Assembly (NCBI GenBank): GCA_022036555.1
Contig: CM039120.1
Span: forward strand, 29,076,991 to 29,140,990
Direction of reading: 5' to 3'
Length of the DNA stretch: 64,000 bases
DNA from: Microstegium vimineum
Lineage: Eukaryota; Streptophyta; Magnoliopsida; Poales; Poaceae
Made by a program: the position numbers and the translations under genes. Below, one piece after another: positions 12,001-22,353 of this stretch. The notes below the pieces were generated by a model, which was not told the DNA's origin, did not search any database, and saw only the letters and a program-made list of their open reading frames with translations. Each line of letters begins with the position of its first letter. The stretch's first letter is position 1.

Positions 12001-15000
12001 CCGTCGCGGAGCAGCAGGCCTTCGTGGACGCGCCAGTCGGCGCCCTGGTCCTCAGCCGCGAGCGCATCTCGGTCACCCGCAACAACCGCTTCACGGCGAG
12101 CGCAGAGCTCGGGCGAGGCGTCGATCTCCCGGCGTAAGTCGTCGTGCCACCTCCTGGGTCTGCTGATCCGCCAGCGCCATAGGGGCCAGGAGCGGAGTGT
12201 CGCCGTCCCGCTGCGAGAGGGCATCGGCGACGATGTTGAGGCGGCTGGGGCGATACTCCACTCGGAAGTCGAAGCCCATCAACTTGCTGACCCAGTGGTG
12301 CTGCAGGATGGTGGACAACCGCTGATCGAGCATGAACTTCAGGGCGTAGTGGTCTGTCCGCACCACAAAGGCGCGACCCCAAAGGTAGGGGCGCCAATGG
12401 CGGACTGCTTGGGCGAGGCCGATCAACTCGCGCTCGTACGCTGCGACCTTGAGGTGCCGCGCGGCGAACGGCCGACTGAAGAAAGCGATGGGGCCTGCTC
12501 CCTGGTGTAAGACTGCTACTAAGCCGGAGCCCGACGCGTCACAATCGTCGACGAATTCTGCGGTGAAGTCGGGCAGGTGCAGGACAGGCGTGGCGGACAA
12601 CGCCGTTTTGAGCGCCGCGAACGCCGTCGCGTCGGCTTCTGTCCAGGCGAAAGCCTCCTTCCGCATCAGTTGTGTTAACGGTGCTGCGATCGCGCCGTAG
12701 TTGTTGATGAAGCGGCGGTAATATCTGGCGAGGCCGAGGAACCCGCGCAGCCCCCGCACCGACCGTGGCTGCGGCCATGACTGCACGGCGGACACTTTGG
12801 AGCTATCCATCGCTACGCCGGCTGTCGTGATGACGTGGCCCAAGTACTGGACGACGGTCGTGGCGAAGGAGCACTTAGAGCGTTTGATGTGGAGGTTGTG
12901 CTCGCGGAGGATGCTGAGGACCGCCCGGAGCAGCTGCAGGTGCTCAGTCCACGAGACGTTGTAGATGAGAATATCGTCGAAGAACACTAAGACGCCCCTG
13001 CGGAGGAAAGGTTTGAGCACAAAATTCATTAGTGCCTGGAAAGTTGACGGCGCGTTGGAGAGTCCGAACGGCATGACCAAGAACTCGAAGTGGCCATGGT
13101 GGGTGCGGAACGCCATCTTGGTCACGTCCTCCAGGTGCACCCGCACTTGATGATACCCTGACCGAAGGTCCAGCTTGGTGAAGAGGGACGCGCCGTGGAG
13201 CTCGTCGAGAAGCTCCTCGACGACCGGGATGGGGAACCTGTCTTTCACGGTGGCCGCATTGAGCGCCCGGTAGTCCACACAGAAGTGCCATGAGTTGTCC
13301 TGCTTCTTGACGAGGAGGACGGGTGCTGAAAACGGCGACGTGCTGGGCCGAATTATCCCCTGCTGCAGCATGTCCTCGCACTGCTTCTCAAGTTCGTCTT
13401 TTTGCAGTTGGGGATATCGGTACGGACGGGCAGCGACCGGTTCGATGGAGGGCTTCAGGTGGATGCGATGGTCGCATGGACGGGCCGGTGGTAGACCGGT
13501 GGGTGTGGCGAAGATGTCCGCGTAGGCGTTCGAGCAGCGCCGCTTCGCTGCCTTTGTCGGGGTAGATGTTGCCCGCATGAAGCCGACCCGTCGGCGAGGG
13601 TCCAGCGTGCCCCGCCTCGATGCCTTGCCACACCACCTGGCAGCCGTGGCGTGTGAACGCCATGCTAAGTGCCTCGAAGTCCCATAGGACGGGGCCCAGG
13701 ATGCGTAACCAGGCGACCCCTAAGACCACGCCGTAGCACTCCAGAGGGATGGAGAAGCAGTCCACCACGAACCGTTCCGCGCCGATCCGGAGGTCGATGT
13801 CGCGGGTTAGGCCCTGGCACGCGACGCGGTCGTCGTTCGCCACGACGACATGGGCCCCCGCGGCGTGCTGTTGCGGCGCTGACGAAGTTGTGCGTGGATT
13901 CGCTGTCGAGCAGCGCCGTGAACTCGTGCGCTCCAAACCGGACGCGCAGCTGCATCGTGTCCTCCGTGCGGACCCCCGTGATTGCTGATAGGGAGATCAG
14001 CGGGGCATCCGGGTCATACGTCGCGGGAGTGGCCGCGGCGGCTGCGTGGGTGGCATCGTCGTCGTCCGGCTCGTCCACCGTGTAGTCGGCCACTTCCAGG
14101 AAGAACAGCCGCGTGCACTTGTGGCCGCGGGCATATGGTTCGTCGCAGTTGTAACACAACCCCTGGTGGCGGCAAGTGGCCATCTCGTCCAGAGTGAGCT
14201 TCTTGAAGACGTGCGGTGTCGATGTCGGGGCCGCCTGTGCCGCAGACGTACCCCCCGTCGGCGCGGGGAGTGCTCGATGTGGTGGCCGTGGTGGTGGTGC
14301 GGGTAGCGCCAGCGCCGGCACTGCGTTCCGGCGCTCGTACGCCCGGGCCAGGCGCACAACGCGGTGGAGATCTGGAGGGTCGTGGAGTTCCACGTCGACT
14401 CGTAGGGCTTCAGGTAGCCCCCCATGAATAGTTGTGCCTGCTGCAGGGGTGCCAGCGTGCCGGCGTGCGCGAGGCGCGCCTGGAACACCTTCAGGTACGC
14501 CTCGACCGTCGAGGTGAAAGGCAGCCGCGCCAAGTCGGCGAGGTGATTGGTGCTCAGGGGCGGTCCAAACCGCTGATGACAGAGGTCCATGAAGTCTGCC
14601 CATGACGGTTCGCCGGCATCGCGTTCATGGATGATGTACCACTGTCGTGTTGTCCCGTTGAGGTGATACGATGCATACCACACACGCTCGTTCTCCGGAG
14701 TGCGTTGGGCGCGAAAGAACTGGTCGCATTTATTCAGCCACTCCAAGGGTTCCCCCTCGCCATCATAGGTTGGGAACGAGAGCTTCTGGAATCGCGGCGC
14801 GGTGTGGTTCGCCGGTGGCTGTGTTGGGTGAGGTGGTGGGTAGTTGGTTCTAGGATTAGGGTAGCTGGGGGCTTGCATGATGGTGGAGAAGGATGGGATG
14901 GGTGATGGGAAGTGGGGGAAGTGGATTTGTGTGATCGGAAGTGGGCGGGGGTTTATGGTGGATGTTGGCGGTGGCACCGATGGGAAGAGGAGCGACTGCG

Positions 15001-16342
15001 GTGCAGGCTGCGTCGACACGATGGCCTTGGTGGTGGTGGCGATGGAGGCGCCGCTAGCCGACGGTGCCATCAGCTGTGGTATGCCGTCGAAGCCAGGGAG
15101 GCCGACAACGCTGTTTGGCCTTCCAGGGACGCGAGGTGGGCGTTGATGGCGGAGAATTGCAGATGCATCTGCTGTTGGATGGCGTAGAGGGCAGCGACGA
15201 TTGGATCGATGGAGGTGGATGGGGGTTGGTAGGGCTGGAAGATTTGCGTGTGGGATGGCACGAGGGTGTTGGTGGCGGTGGTGACCGTGAGCTCGGACGC
15301 CCCGCCGGCGCCGCGGTCGTCGTGGAGTCGGCCGACGCGGAGGAGGCCACGGGGGCTGAGACCGCCGGAGTTCCAGGACCAGAAGACATCTCTGATACCA
15401 GGTTGGTACGGCTCGCTTTGCTGCGTAGGAAGTATGGCGGCGAAGCAGCGAGCCGAGGTCGAGTCGGCGTCGTGCGGGCGCCGTGCTGCGTGCGCGAGAG
15501 AAGACAAGCACGGGGGCCCTTAGGGAGAATAAATCTCAATCCTAGGCTGATCGTATTGATTATCAGGTTGGGGATATATAGCCCCTTACAGACTCCTTTC
15601 CTAATACGACTTGACTCCTTTCCTTAATCTGAATACTAACCATACTTATCTCTAATATCTCTTAGGACTCTTAACTGACTCAACCAAACTCTAGGACTTG
15701 ACTGACTTAATCCCTTGCGCCATCTAAGGTGGCTCAGCCACCTGTGCCGCGCCTAGCATATGTCTTACCGATCATAACACCCTCGTTCAAAGAGATATCA
15801 GTATACCAATTTGAGATAATGCCTATAGTACTTGACTACTTCATCTTGCCTAAATGGTGATGCCACTAGTATACGCAGAGCTAGTGGCAACAGCTACAAC
15901 ATTTTAGCAGAAACTAACAAGGGTGTAGAAACGGCAAACAAGCATCACCATTTCTCTGCATACAATGCTCCTTCCTATCCAGTTTCCAGTTCAGGGTTCA
16001 AATTGAATCGACACACACGGACTCTTGGACGCGCAGCCAAATTTGTCCAGGACGCCGCCGTTTGAACATACCTCTGGTGGAGCGGCCCCCGGCGGCGCTC
16101 TCCCCGTGGCGGAGGAGGATGAGGCGACGGCGTGGCGGCACGGAGGGCGCGCCCAAGACAGCAGGCTCCGCGGCGGCCGCCGGCGCATCGACGGAGACGG
16201 AGACAGAGCGGGCGACGGTCGGAGGCGGGCGGCAGGCGGCCGGCGTGCGAGAGGAGGAGAGGAGGCGGCGAGGAGCCGAGGAGGGCGGCGAGGAGCAGCG
16301 GGAGAGCAGCGCGGGAAGAGGAGCTGGAGCTGGAGCTCTCAT
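9051..16342 (-). CDS. Plastid-type histidine phosphatase (PGM/SixA-like, At3g52155 class)
   Basis: A histidine-phosphatase-superfamily protein like Arabidopsis At3g52155, annotated there as chloroplastic with unknown substrate. Exons in transcript order: 16072-16342, 10111-10210, 9477-9656, 9221-9338, 9051-9107. They total 726 nt, giving 241 residues plus TGA, with all phases matching. Residues 1-72 are Ser/Ala/Arg/Pro-rich and look like a transit peptide. The catalytic RHG is in LILLRHGES (exon 1). Exon 2 gives DHDRPLSKAGRADA, exon 3 SDAMRTKETL and FIPSFYSIAAMDGQTAEHL, exon 4 MGHNKGWEEAASM with the second catalytic His, and exon 5 the end GGWKLHGIVKP. Intron 1 (10211-16071) is 5.9 kb and contains a gypsy element in the same orientation. 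The family call and exon model are strong; biochemical substrate and localisation are inferred. Confidence 0.92.
10315..10694 (-). repeat. 3' LTR of the gypsy element
   Basis: 380 bp, differing from the other LTR by a handful of substitutions and a few-base indel near 10375-10390, which suggests a fairly recent insertion. It contains ggggatatatagcccc (about 10485-10500), a likely TATA region read on the minus strand. Confidence 0.93.
10720..13578 (-). pseudogene. Gypsy pol: RT, RNase H, integrase, chromodomain (frameshifted)
   Basis: The frame 13578-12091 carries reverse transcriptase (KLDLRSGYHQVRV, FGLSNAPSTFQALMN, active site FFDDILIY at about 12962-12991) and RNase H (about 12250-12600; DDCDASGSG, YLWGRAFVVRTDHYALKF). 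The next frame (12224-11457) gives the integrase HHCC finger (HTGGHEGIQKT, CATCQRN) and the first two catalytic acidic regions (MDFVEALP, RDPVFTG). A frameshift near 11460-11590 separates it from STAFHPQTDGQSEAVNK and the GPY/F-type region. A C-terminal chromodomain-like segment (WHVLVQWADTPPSDATWE, about 10740-10840) defines it as a chromovirus. Confidence 0.88.
13640..15400 (-). pseudogene. Gypsy gag and protease region, frameshifted
   Basis: Read on the minus strand, a retrotransposon gag core (about 14380-14830; FPTYDGEGEPLEWLNK, then HQRFGPPLSTNHLADLARL) is followed in another frame by a CCHC zinc knuckle (CYNCDEPYARGHKC, about 14110-14165). An aspartic protease region follows, with LLDSESTHNF near 13870-13920. 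The usual catalytic Asp-Ser-Gly is Asp-Ser-Glu here. At least two frameshifts separate gag, protease and the following pol frame, so this copy should not make a functional polyprotein. Confidence 0.85.
15404..15779 (-). repeat. 5' LTR of the gypsy element
   Basis: 376 bp, the promoter-side LTR for the minus-strand element, with the same TATA-like tatata core near 15575. Its inner edge adjoins the tRNA-Met primer-binding site; its outer edge meets the ccctc target duplication. Confidence 0.93.
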
Positions 16343-16452
16343 CTTCCGGTGGCTATGGGTTGGGTTTCTGACAGTGACATGGGACGGAATGCTACGAGAG
16401 GGTGAGAAAGGATAGGTGACGCTGCTAGCCTAGTACTTGGGCTTATCATCTA

Positions 16453-16741
16453 CTCCCTCCATACTAAATTGTACTTGGGTTTATCATCTCCTCTCTCCAT
16501 ACCAAATTGTAAGTCATTCCAAAAATCTTGGAGAGTCAAAGTTTCTCAAATTTGACCAAACTTATATAATAATATAATAATATTTATGATGTTAAATAAA
16601 TATTATTAAATTCGTTATCAATTATATTTTCATCATATATCTATTTGATCTTTATAATTTTGTCTCTAATTTTTTGTCAAACTTGAGATGCTTTGACTTT
16701 CCAAGATTTTTGGAATGACTTACAATTTAAGATGGAGGGAG
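16453..16741. mobile_element. Stowaway-like (Tc1/mariner) MITE
   Basis: The ends are CTCCCTCCATAC... and ...GATGGAGGGAG with TA on both sides (16451-16452, 16742-16743), the hallmark of Stowaway MITEs. The interior is AT-rich and self-complementary (caaatttgaccaaac / tgtcaaacttgagatg). There is also a partial internal second copy of the left end near 16490. It lies just upstream of the phosphatase gene's first exon, in its promoter region. Confidence 0.9.
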
Positions 16742-16811
16742 TATCAAAATCACCAATTTATCATTATAATTTTACAAAGTTAAAGATATATCACTGGTAT
16801 CTTATATTTTA

Positions 16812-18131
16812 GGAAAATTTTGCTCATGGACATCGAGGAAAATTTTGCTCATGGACATCGCATAAACGTATAATTTGTTGTTGGATAACGCCAACTTAGA
16901 AATATGTCTAGTACCATTATGAAATTGAGTTTTTTTGGTAAAACACGCATTTATTATTTTAATCATTTCATGTATTTACGGGGAGAGAAGGTGGAGGAAA
17001 TGACATTTTTACCCTCGTCTTCAACCTTCTTGTTCCTGTTCGCACAGAAGAAGCAGCCCAGGCCGCCGCGCGCGTCGGCCAGCGGGTCCCGGGCGTTGGA
17101 GTACTCGCCAGCGCCGACGTCACCGCCTTCGCCGCCCAAGGCGCGGCCTCGGTGCGGCACCGTCCGCCGTAGATCGATGATGGTGAGCCCCCCCCGCGAC
17201 CCTCTGTCTGCGCCACCGGCGCCACGAGAGCGCGAACAGGCTGACCCCCGTGGCCGCAAGGAGGGCCACGGCGGCGACAACCACTACCGCGAGCACCCCG
17301 GTCGATGGAGCGCACCCGTTGCCGCCGCCGCCGGAGGGCGTGGTGACCTGCGGCGCGATGCCTGCGCTGAAGGGCTAGGGCCTGTCAGGGTCGATGAGAT
17401 CCGTCGGAGTGCACGGGCGGAGCGCGGGCAGCCCGTCACCGCACATGTCTCTGTTGTTCCCGTACGGGAAGCCGGCCTGCAACTTGGCGGACAGTTCTTG
17501 GGACGAAGCAAAGCAGAAAATCAATCACCTATTGTTTATTGCTCTGAAGAATCGATCGACGCCGACCGGACTAATGGATGGAGGCATTACCGGCGGGCAC
17601 GCTGCCGATCAGCGAGTTGTTCCTGACGTCGAGCGTGACGAGGCTGGGCAGCTGCGCGAGCCTGACGGGGATGGAGCCGAAGCGGGCGTTGAAGCCGAGG
17701 TCCAGGCGCGCGAGCAGCGGCAGGTCGCCGAGGCTGGCCGGTATGGCGCCATTGAGGCGGTTGGACTGCAGCGCCAGCACCTCTCGGTGAGCCTGGTGAG
17801 GTTGCCCAGCTGCGTGGGGATGAGCAGCGCCGCCCTGCGGCCAAGCGTCGTCACCATGGCCCCCTATCGCCAGTCAGCGTGCCCAGCCATCCCTATCCCC
17901 ATCCTTGGTCGATGGCTGCCCTCTAAAGGAATGAATAACCGGAGGTTGAAGAGGAGGGTAAAAATGTTATTTCTTCCACCTTCTTTCTCCGTGAATACAA
18001 GAAATGATTAAAATAATAGGCGCTTATGGCAAAAAAAACCTAAATTCATAATAGTACTGGGCATATTTCCGAGTTGGCGGTGTCCAACGACAAATTACGT
18101 GTTTATGCAGTGTCTGTGAGCAAAATTTCCC
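16812..18131 (-). mobile_element. Pack-MULE carrying an LRR receptor-kinase fragment
   Basis: Long terminal inverted repeats (about 190-220 bp: 16812-17035 and about 17942-18131) end in GGAAAATTTTGCTC / GGGAAATTTTGCTC. Both are flanked by the identical 9-bp target duplication TATATTTTA (16803-16811, 18132-18140), diagnostic of Mutator-like elements. Between them lies GC-rich host coding sequence and no transposase, so this is a non-autonomous gene-capturing MULE (Pack-MULE). The captured part keeps an intron, so capture was at DNA level. Confidence 0.93.
17036..17860 (-). pseudogene. Captured LRR receptor-like kinase fragment in the Pack-MULE
   Basis: On the minus strand, leucine-rich repeats run through 17780-17600 (SNRLNGAIPASLGDLPLLA, LDLGFNARFGSIP, TLDVRNNSLIGSVPA). 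An intron with a GT donor after SVPA and a ttgcag acceptor near 17490 follows, then a cap region (LPALRPCTPTDLIDPDRP) and a transmembrane stretch (near 17200-17290, TGV..LFALSWRRWR) with a juxtamembrane tail. The kinase domain is absent. A 2-bp disturbance upstream (near 17785) and a disrupted poly-G run (near 17190) break the frame. It resembles the C-terminal half of the ectodomain of a grass LRR receptor kinase; the donor gene is not in the window. Confidence 0.82.
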
Positions 18132-18158
18132 TATATTTTAATCACTCTTCGGCACTCA

Positions 18159-18402
18159 CTCTATTCTAAATTATAAATCATTTTAAAAATCTTAGAGAAC
18201 AAAAATATTTTAAGTTTAACTAAACTATAGAAAAAAATAATAAAAATTATGATATTAAATAAGTATACTATAAAAATATAATTGATAAAAGTCTACCTAT
18301 ACTTAGTTAACATTATAAATATTATTATATAAATTTAGTCAAACCTTAAATACTTTAAATTTTCCATTTTTTTAAAATGACTTATAATTTAGGATGTAGG
18401 AA
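18159..18402. mobile_element. Degenerate Stowaway-like MITE
   Basis: The ends ctctattctaaattataa... and ...cttataatttaggatgtag are mutated versions of the CTCCCTCC-type ends seen at 16453 and 21119, with the same interior layout (aagtttaactaaac ... tttagtcaaacctt). It lies immediately right of the Pack-MULE target duplication. Confidence 0.65.
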
Positions 18403-19031
18403 ATATTATTTAGTTTGAACTGAATTTGCTCATGAACTCTACATATGGCAATTCAATAGAATTTGCTCGTGCACTCTGCGTATGACAATTCAGTATGGTA
18501 TATGTTGCGAAATGAGGTGATAGGAGCTGTGCTACTTCTACAGAAATCGTAGAGAAACTAACCATACGGTTAGCTTACACCATATCTATGTAAACTCAGC
18601 TAATAAGCAGAAGAAACACAACCAATCATTTTTTTTCTAAAAAAGCAACTCTTTTTTATTTTTCTCTGAATAAGCATAAATGCATATATTAGGGTTAAAT
18701 AACATGGAGGTGAGAGAAACTACAGCATATCTACAGTTTACATGCCAAACAGTGCTTAACAGCCATGCAGTAGTTCCCAAACAAGGCCTTCCATTCTGGG
18801 AAGACGAATACTGTCACCTCAGAATAATATCTGCTCCAAACATCTTCATTAACTTTGAAATTTTTTTTGAATACCTCAGCAGCCATTGCTCCCAGAATTT
18901 GAGCCAAATGGCAGCTATTAGAATTCGAGCAACGAGCAATGGCCATCATGGAACCACATCCTGGCGTTATGTGATCCCAATATACCAAAAAAAAATACTA
19001 TAAGCAGATAGCAGAAGATGATTGTGTAAAC

Positions 19032-19473
19032 TCAGCTACCCAGCTTGAAGGCGTCCACAAAAAGGCCCAGGCATACACCGGCTTTCCAGTAGTTCACCAT
19101 TGAAATCAAAGAGTGAAACCTACCAGGAGGCCTGGTAATTGGTTTTCTGTACATGAGCATGCCAATTCCCTCAATGGCAGCCACTACAACACCAGCAACA
19201 AGAACATCCCAGTCACCGGTCTGCCCTAGTATTGTTGCCAAGGCATTGGCTGTGTAAAAACCAAGGAGGACAAGGAATATCTTTGTCGGCGAATTCGTTC
19301 TGGCAGAGTTCAGCTTGTCAAGTAGCTCCCTTGCAGCAGTTTGGATGAGTCTTCCCAGTCTAGTCCTGCCAAGAAAACCACTGTCCTCATCAAAGTCTTG
19401 GCCATCAGTGTTAGATGGCCCACCAGTCTCCAAGGCAAAAGTTGGCCTCCATCTGCAGTTTTTCATCTGGTAC
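19032..19473 (-). CDS. Ycf20-like protein (NPQ7/At1g65420 class), main 3' exon
   Basis: This exon encodes nearly all of a Ycf20-domain protein: GRTRLGRLIQTAARELLDKL, NSARTNSPTKIFLVLLGFYT, ANALATILGQTGDWDVLVAG, VVVAAIEGIGMLMYRKP, ending WKAGVCLGLFVDAFKLGS and TGA. Two or three hydrophobic segments suggest a plastid membrane protein. In Arabidopsis the closest remembered relative (At1g65420, NPQ7) is linked to non-photochemical quenching. The exon begins after ttattctag at 19474 with a codon split nnG, so at least one upstream coding exon is needed for the transit peptide. The upstream exon is not secure (see 20325-20456). Confidence 0.88.
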
Positions 19474-20324
19474 CTAGAATAAAGTAGATGTATCAAACCA
19501 TTATACTAATGCTTCTCAGTGGTAGAGAAACAATTCTCCACAAGAATGTGATAAAAAAAGGGAACCATGTATTCTTGTCTCAAACTAATTTTACAAACCA
19601 TTGGTGCTTAAGCTAACATGCTGATAAAGTGAAAATAAACTAAGAGTAGGCAACAATTGATGAAAACTAAACTGATATTTTATTAAAGCTGTGTCACAGT
19701 TTGTGATTCAAGCAAACTTTGATGACTTTTAAAACGAATGCATAAAAAGGCTATTTTAAATGGCAATGTGAAAATAATACCACTACACCTTGAGTTGTGC
19801 TTCGATGTTTTATATATCCTTAAAAACAAATTTCTCATGAAGGTTTATCTGATTTCGTTGACCGATTTTCATATTATGGACTCAAATATCAAGCTTAGGT
19901 CAAAAACCCAAAATATAGCAAAACACCATTTGACACAAGGTGTTAATAATGAACCAAGATGCCAGCTGAAAATTGCTACCCTGATGCTCCAAAACTTCAA
20001 CTATTGTCTTGATGTTTCTGCCCTTTTTGACCTCCAAGTTTTTCCAGTAAACAATACAATTGGTGATAGAAACGCCATATTAATGCAATGAGCTTATCAA
20101 ATTTGCAGAGGTCATCATCTGCGAAGCTTGTTTACTCCCCAACTGGATAGTCTTTTTCTTCTTCATTTGGTTAGATGTTGGTGCTTTTAGACTTCTGTTT
20201 CAAGTAATCGGGTTTGTAGAGGCTTGGGTGTGCAAAACACCTTCAATGCTTTCTTTTGTAAGCTGATAGCCCCAGCAGACATATTGTGCTGTTTTCTATA
20301 AAGCGGGAGCAAAAGGTCTTCGGT

Positions 20325-20456
20325 CTAAAAATTAGCAGAGGCGACATAAACTGTGAAGTGTGGTTTTCTATGGTTAAAACATCGGACTACTAAGATGGGT
20401 GTGGCATCAAATCGAACTTGTGACGGGGACACAGAAATCGAGCTAAAGTTCAGCAT
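20325..20456 (-). other. Candidate 5' exon of the ycf20-like gene (unresolved)
   Basis: From the ATG at 20456 the minus strand gives a Ser/Arg/Val-rich, transit-peptide-like start (MLNFSSISVSPSQVRFDATP, then VRCFNHRKPHFTVYVASANF) and then TAG. A ctctctcaacag acceptor-like string sits just upstream, so this may itself be an internal exon behind a GC-rich leader exon (about 20500-20860). No GT donor before the TAG gives the phase (nnG) required by 19473. Either a donor has been lost, a small exon is missing from my model, or this is leader sequence. Confidence 0.35.
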
Positions 20457-20929
20457 CCACTGTTGAGAGAGCACATGCATGAGAAGTGGCGAGAGCTCAC
20501 CCGAGAGCCCCTCGGCTCTTCTCCTTGGTCGGTTGCAGGAAGCATGCCCGGCGGATGGGGGAGCAGCACCTGCCCCCCGCGGAGCCGCCGCCCCCCCACA
20601 GCACACCGGCCAGAGCCCGCGGCGGGCAGGGAGGGGCCCCGCGCCGCAGCGGCATGGGCGGGGGCGCTGCTGCTCCGTGTCAAGCCCGAGCGGACGAGGC
20701 GAGGCGGCTGGAGGAGGTTTGCGAGCGCGACGGCGACGAGGGGATGAACAAGCCCACGGCACAGCTGCCCAGACCCAGTGGCATCGAGGAAGTGAGGCCT
20801 CGCCTTCACGGCTTCACCGTTCCGGCGGCTTGCGGGGATGGGCCAGAGCCAGACGAAGAGGAGTATTGGGCTGGCCGTAGACGGCCCGTGTCGGAGATGG
20901 TCCTCTTCAGTATATGGGCCAGTGTATGA

Positions 20930-21118
20930 CTGAAGATTATTTTAGATAATAAATTACTGAGGTTTCTTTAGATAAATTGTACTTCATGTGTCGCTTTCGG
21001 TTCTCGAAAAATAACTTGAACTAAATATATAATATTTATGATGCATAGTTATTACTATTTGGTAGATATTTGAATCTAGTTTTTTTTGATAAATCTATTT
21101 GAAGATACAAATATTGTA
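20930..21118. other. AT-rich intergenic DNA, nothing recognised
   Basis: A short AT-rich stretch between the GC-rich 5' region of the ycf20-like gene and the next MITE, without coding signal or repeat ends. Confidence 0.4.
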
Positions 21119-21378
21119 CCCCCTCCATCTCAAATTATAATATGTCCCAAGAATGTTGGGGAGTTAAAGTATCTCAAGTTTGACCAAACTTATATAACAA
21201 TATAATAACATTTATGATGTTAACTAAGTATTATTAGATTTTTTATTAGTTATATTTTCATAGTATGCCTATTTGATGTCATAAATCTTTATAATTTTCT
21301 CAATAATTATTGGGCAAATTTGAGATGCTTTGACTCTTCAAGTTTCTTAGAATATTTTATAATTTGGGATGGATGGAG
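21119..21378. mobile_element. Stowaway-like MITE
   Basis: The ends CCCCCTCCATCTCAAATTA and ...AATTTGGGATGGATGGAG are bounded by TA on both sides (21117-21118, 21379-21380). The interior is palindromic, related to the 16453 and 18159 copies. Confidence 0.85.
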
Positions 21379-21799
21379 TACACATTTTCTATAAATCGAG
21401 TCAAACTTATTGGCACACAAATCATGACGACAGATATTTATGGATGAAAGGAGTATAACTAAGTTGATGTAGCTTGATCGGGATAGTTGATCAAGGCATC
21501 TACTTCCCCAATCCCAAATTATAAGACATTTGACTGTTTTGAGATCAAGTTTGAACGTAAATTTATGACAATATTCCCAAATAAATTCTAGGTATTCAAC
21601 ACACAAGCATTCAATTGTTCAAACAATTATTTCAAACACAATGCATATGATGATTTTTGTTGCAAAGCTTTGAAAATAATTTTGCTAAAATAGTTTTGTG
21701 GAAAATAAAATAATCATGTTTTAATTTTGTTTTAAAATTTTACAAAGTTCAAATTTTTAGTGGCTCTTATCATGATGAAAAACACAGGTGTTAAACGGG

Positions 21800-22353
21800 A
21801 TAAGATGGAATTATTTTATTAATAAAATGATATTGTAATATCAGTAATAAAACAAATCTGAAGGTGATCAGACGCCTTGGTGATTAGCATTGAAAATTTT
21901 ACCGTTCCAATGGATGGGAATAAAAAATAGTCTGACGGATAACCGGACCTCGGCTGATTAGCACAGGAGAATTTACCGCTCACCGGCTAGAACAGAATTA
22001 TTTTCTTACCTATGACACAATGGAATTATTTTCGGACTAAAATGATTTTACTAGTATTTTGACCTTATTTGGGATACTGAACGTCACGTTGATTATCACA
22101 AACCAATTTACTGCTCATAGGCTTAAATGGAATTATTTATATCCCCAAATAATAATATTAGTAATAAAAATATAGCTTATGATCAGACGCCTAAGTGATT
22201 ATGATAGCTATTCTACTGCTCATGTGTTATTATGGAATTATTTATTCATCAAAATAAAACTCCTAGTAAATTAAAAAGTATAGCCGGAGACCAGACATTG
22301 CGGTGATCAATACAATAAATTTTATTATGCACATGTCTCGACATAATTATTTA
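21800..22353. repeat. Degenerate ~100-115 bp tandem array, left part
   Basis: Units share a loose consensus: ggaattattt, then an AT-rich stretch with agtaataaaa, then gatcagacgcct..gtgatta, then aatttactgctcat. Unit starts near 22000, 22133, 22234 and 22345 give spacings of about 100-130 bp. The CACTA element is inserted in the middle of a unit (acataattattta | taggcccaattgat), and the array resumes at 25373. Confidence 0.7.

Larger units (their letters stand above)
10315..15779 (-). mobile_element. Ty3/gypsy chromovirus LTR retrotransposon in phosphatase intron 1
   Basis: LTRs at 10315-10694 and 15404-15779 are near-identical and bounded by TG...CA (minus-strand sense). The flanks are ccctc on both sides (10310-10314, 15780-15784), a perfect 5-bp target duplication. 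The 5' LTR (right) is followed by a primer-binding site complementary to initiator tRNA-Met (plus-strand tctgatacca, 15391-15400). A purine tract lies beside the left LTR (tctctccctccctc, 10695-10708, plus strand). The domain order gag, protease, RT, RNase H, integrase, chromodomain marks a Ty3/gypsy chromovirus. The clade (Reina-like is possible) is not resolved. Confidence 0.95.

Noticed and set aside
11035..15627. Many long plus-strand frames over the gypsy element
   Set aside because: They are reverse-strand shadows of a GC-rich gag-pol; the real domains read on the minus strand.
20450..20929. Several overlapping GC-rich frames upstream of the ycf20-like gene
   Set aside because: None shows a domain or a phase-compatible donor. 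They are probably leader sequence and shadows.
21501..21560. Stowaway-like left end cttccccaatcccaaattata
   Set aside because: No matching right end or TA pair was found; it may be a fragment, but this is too weak to call.
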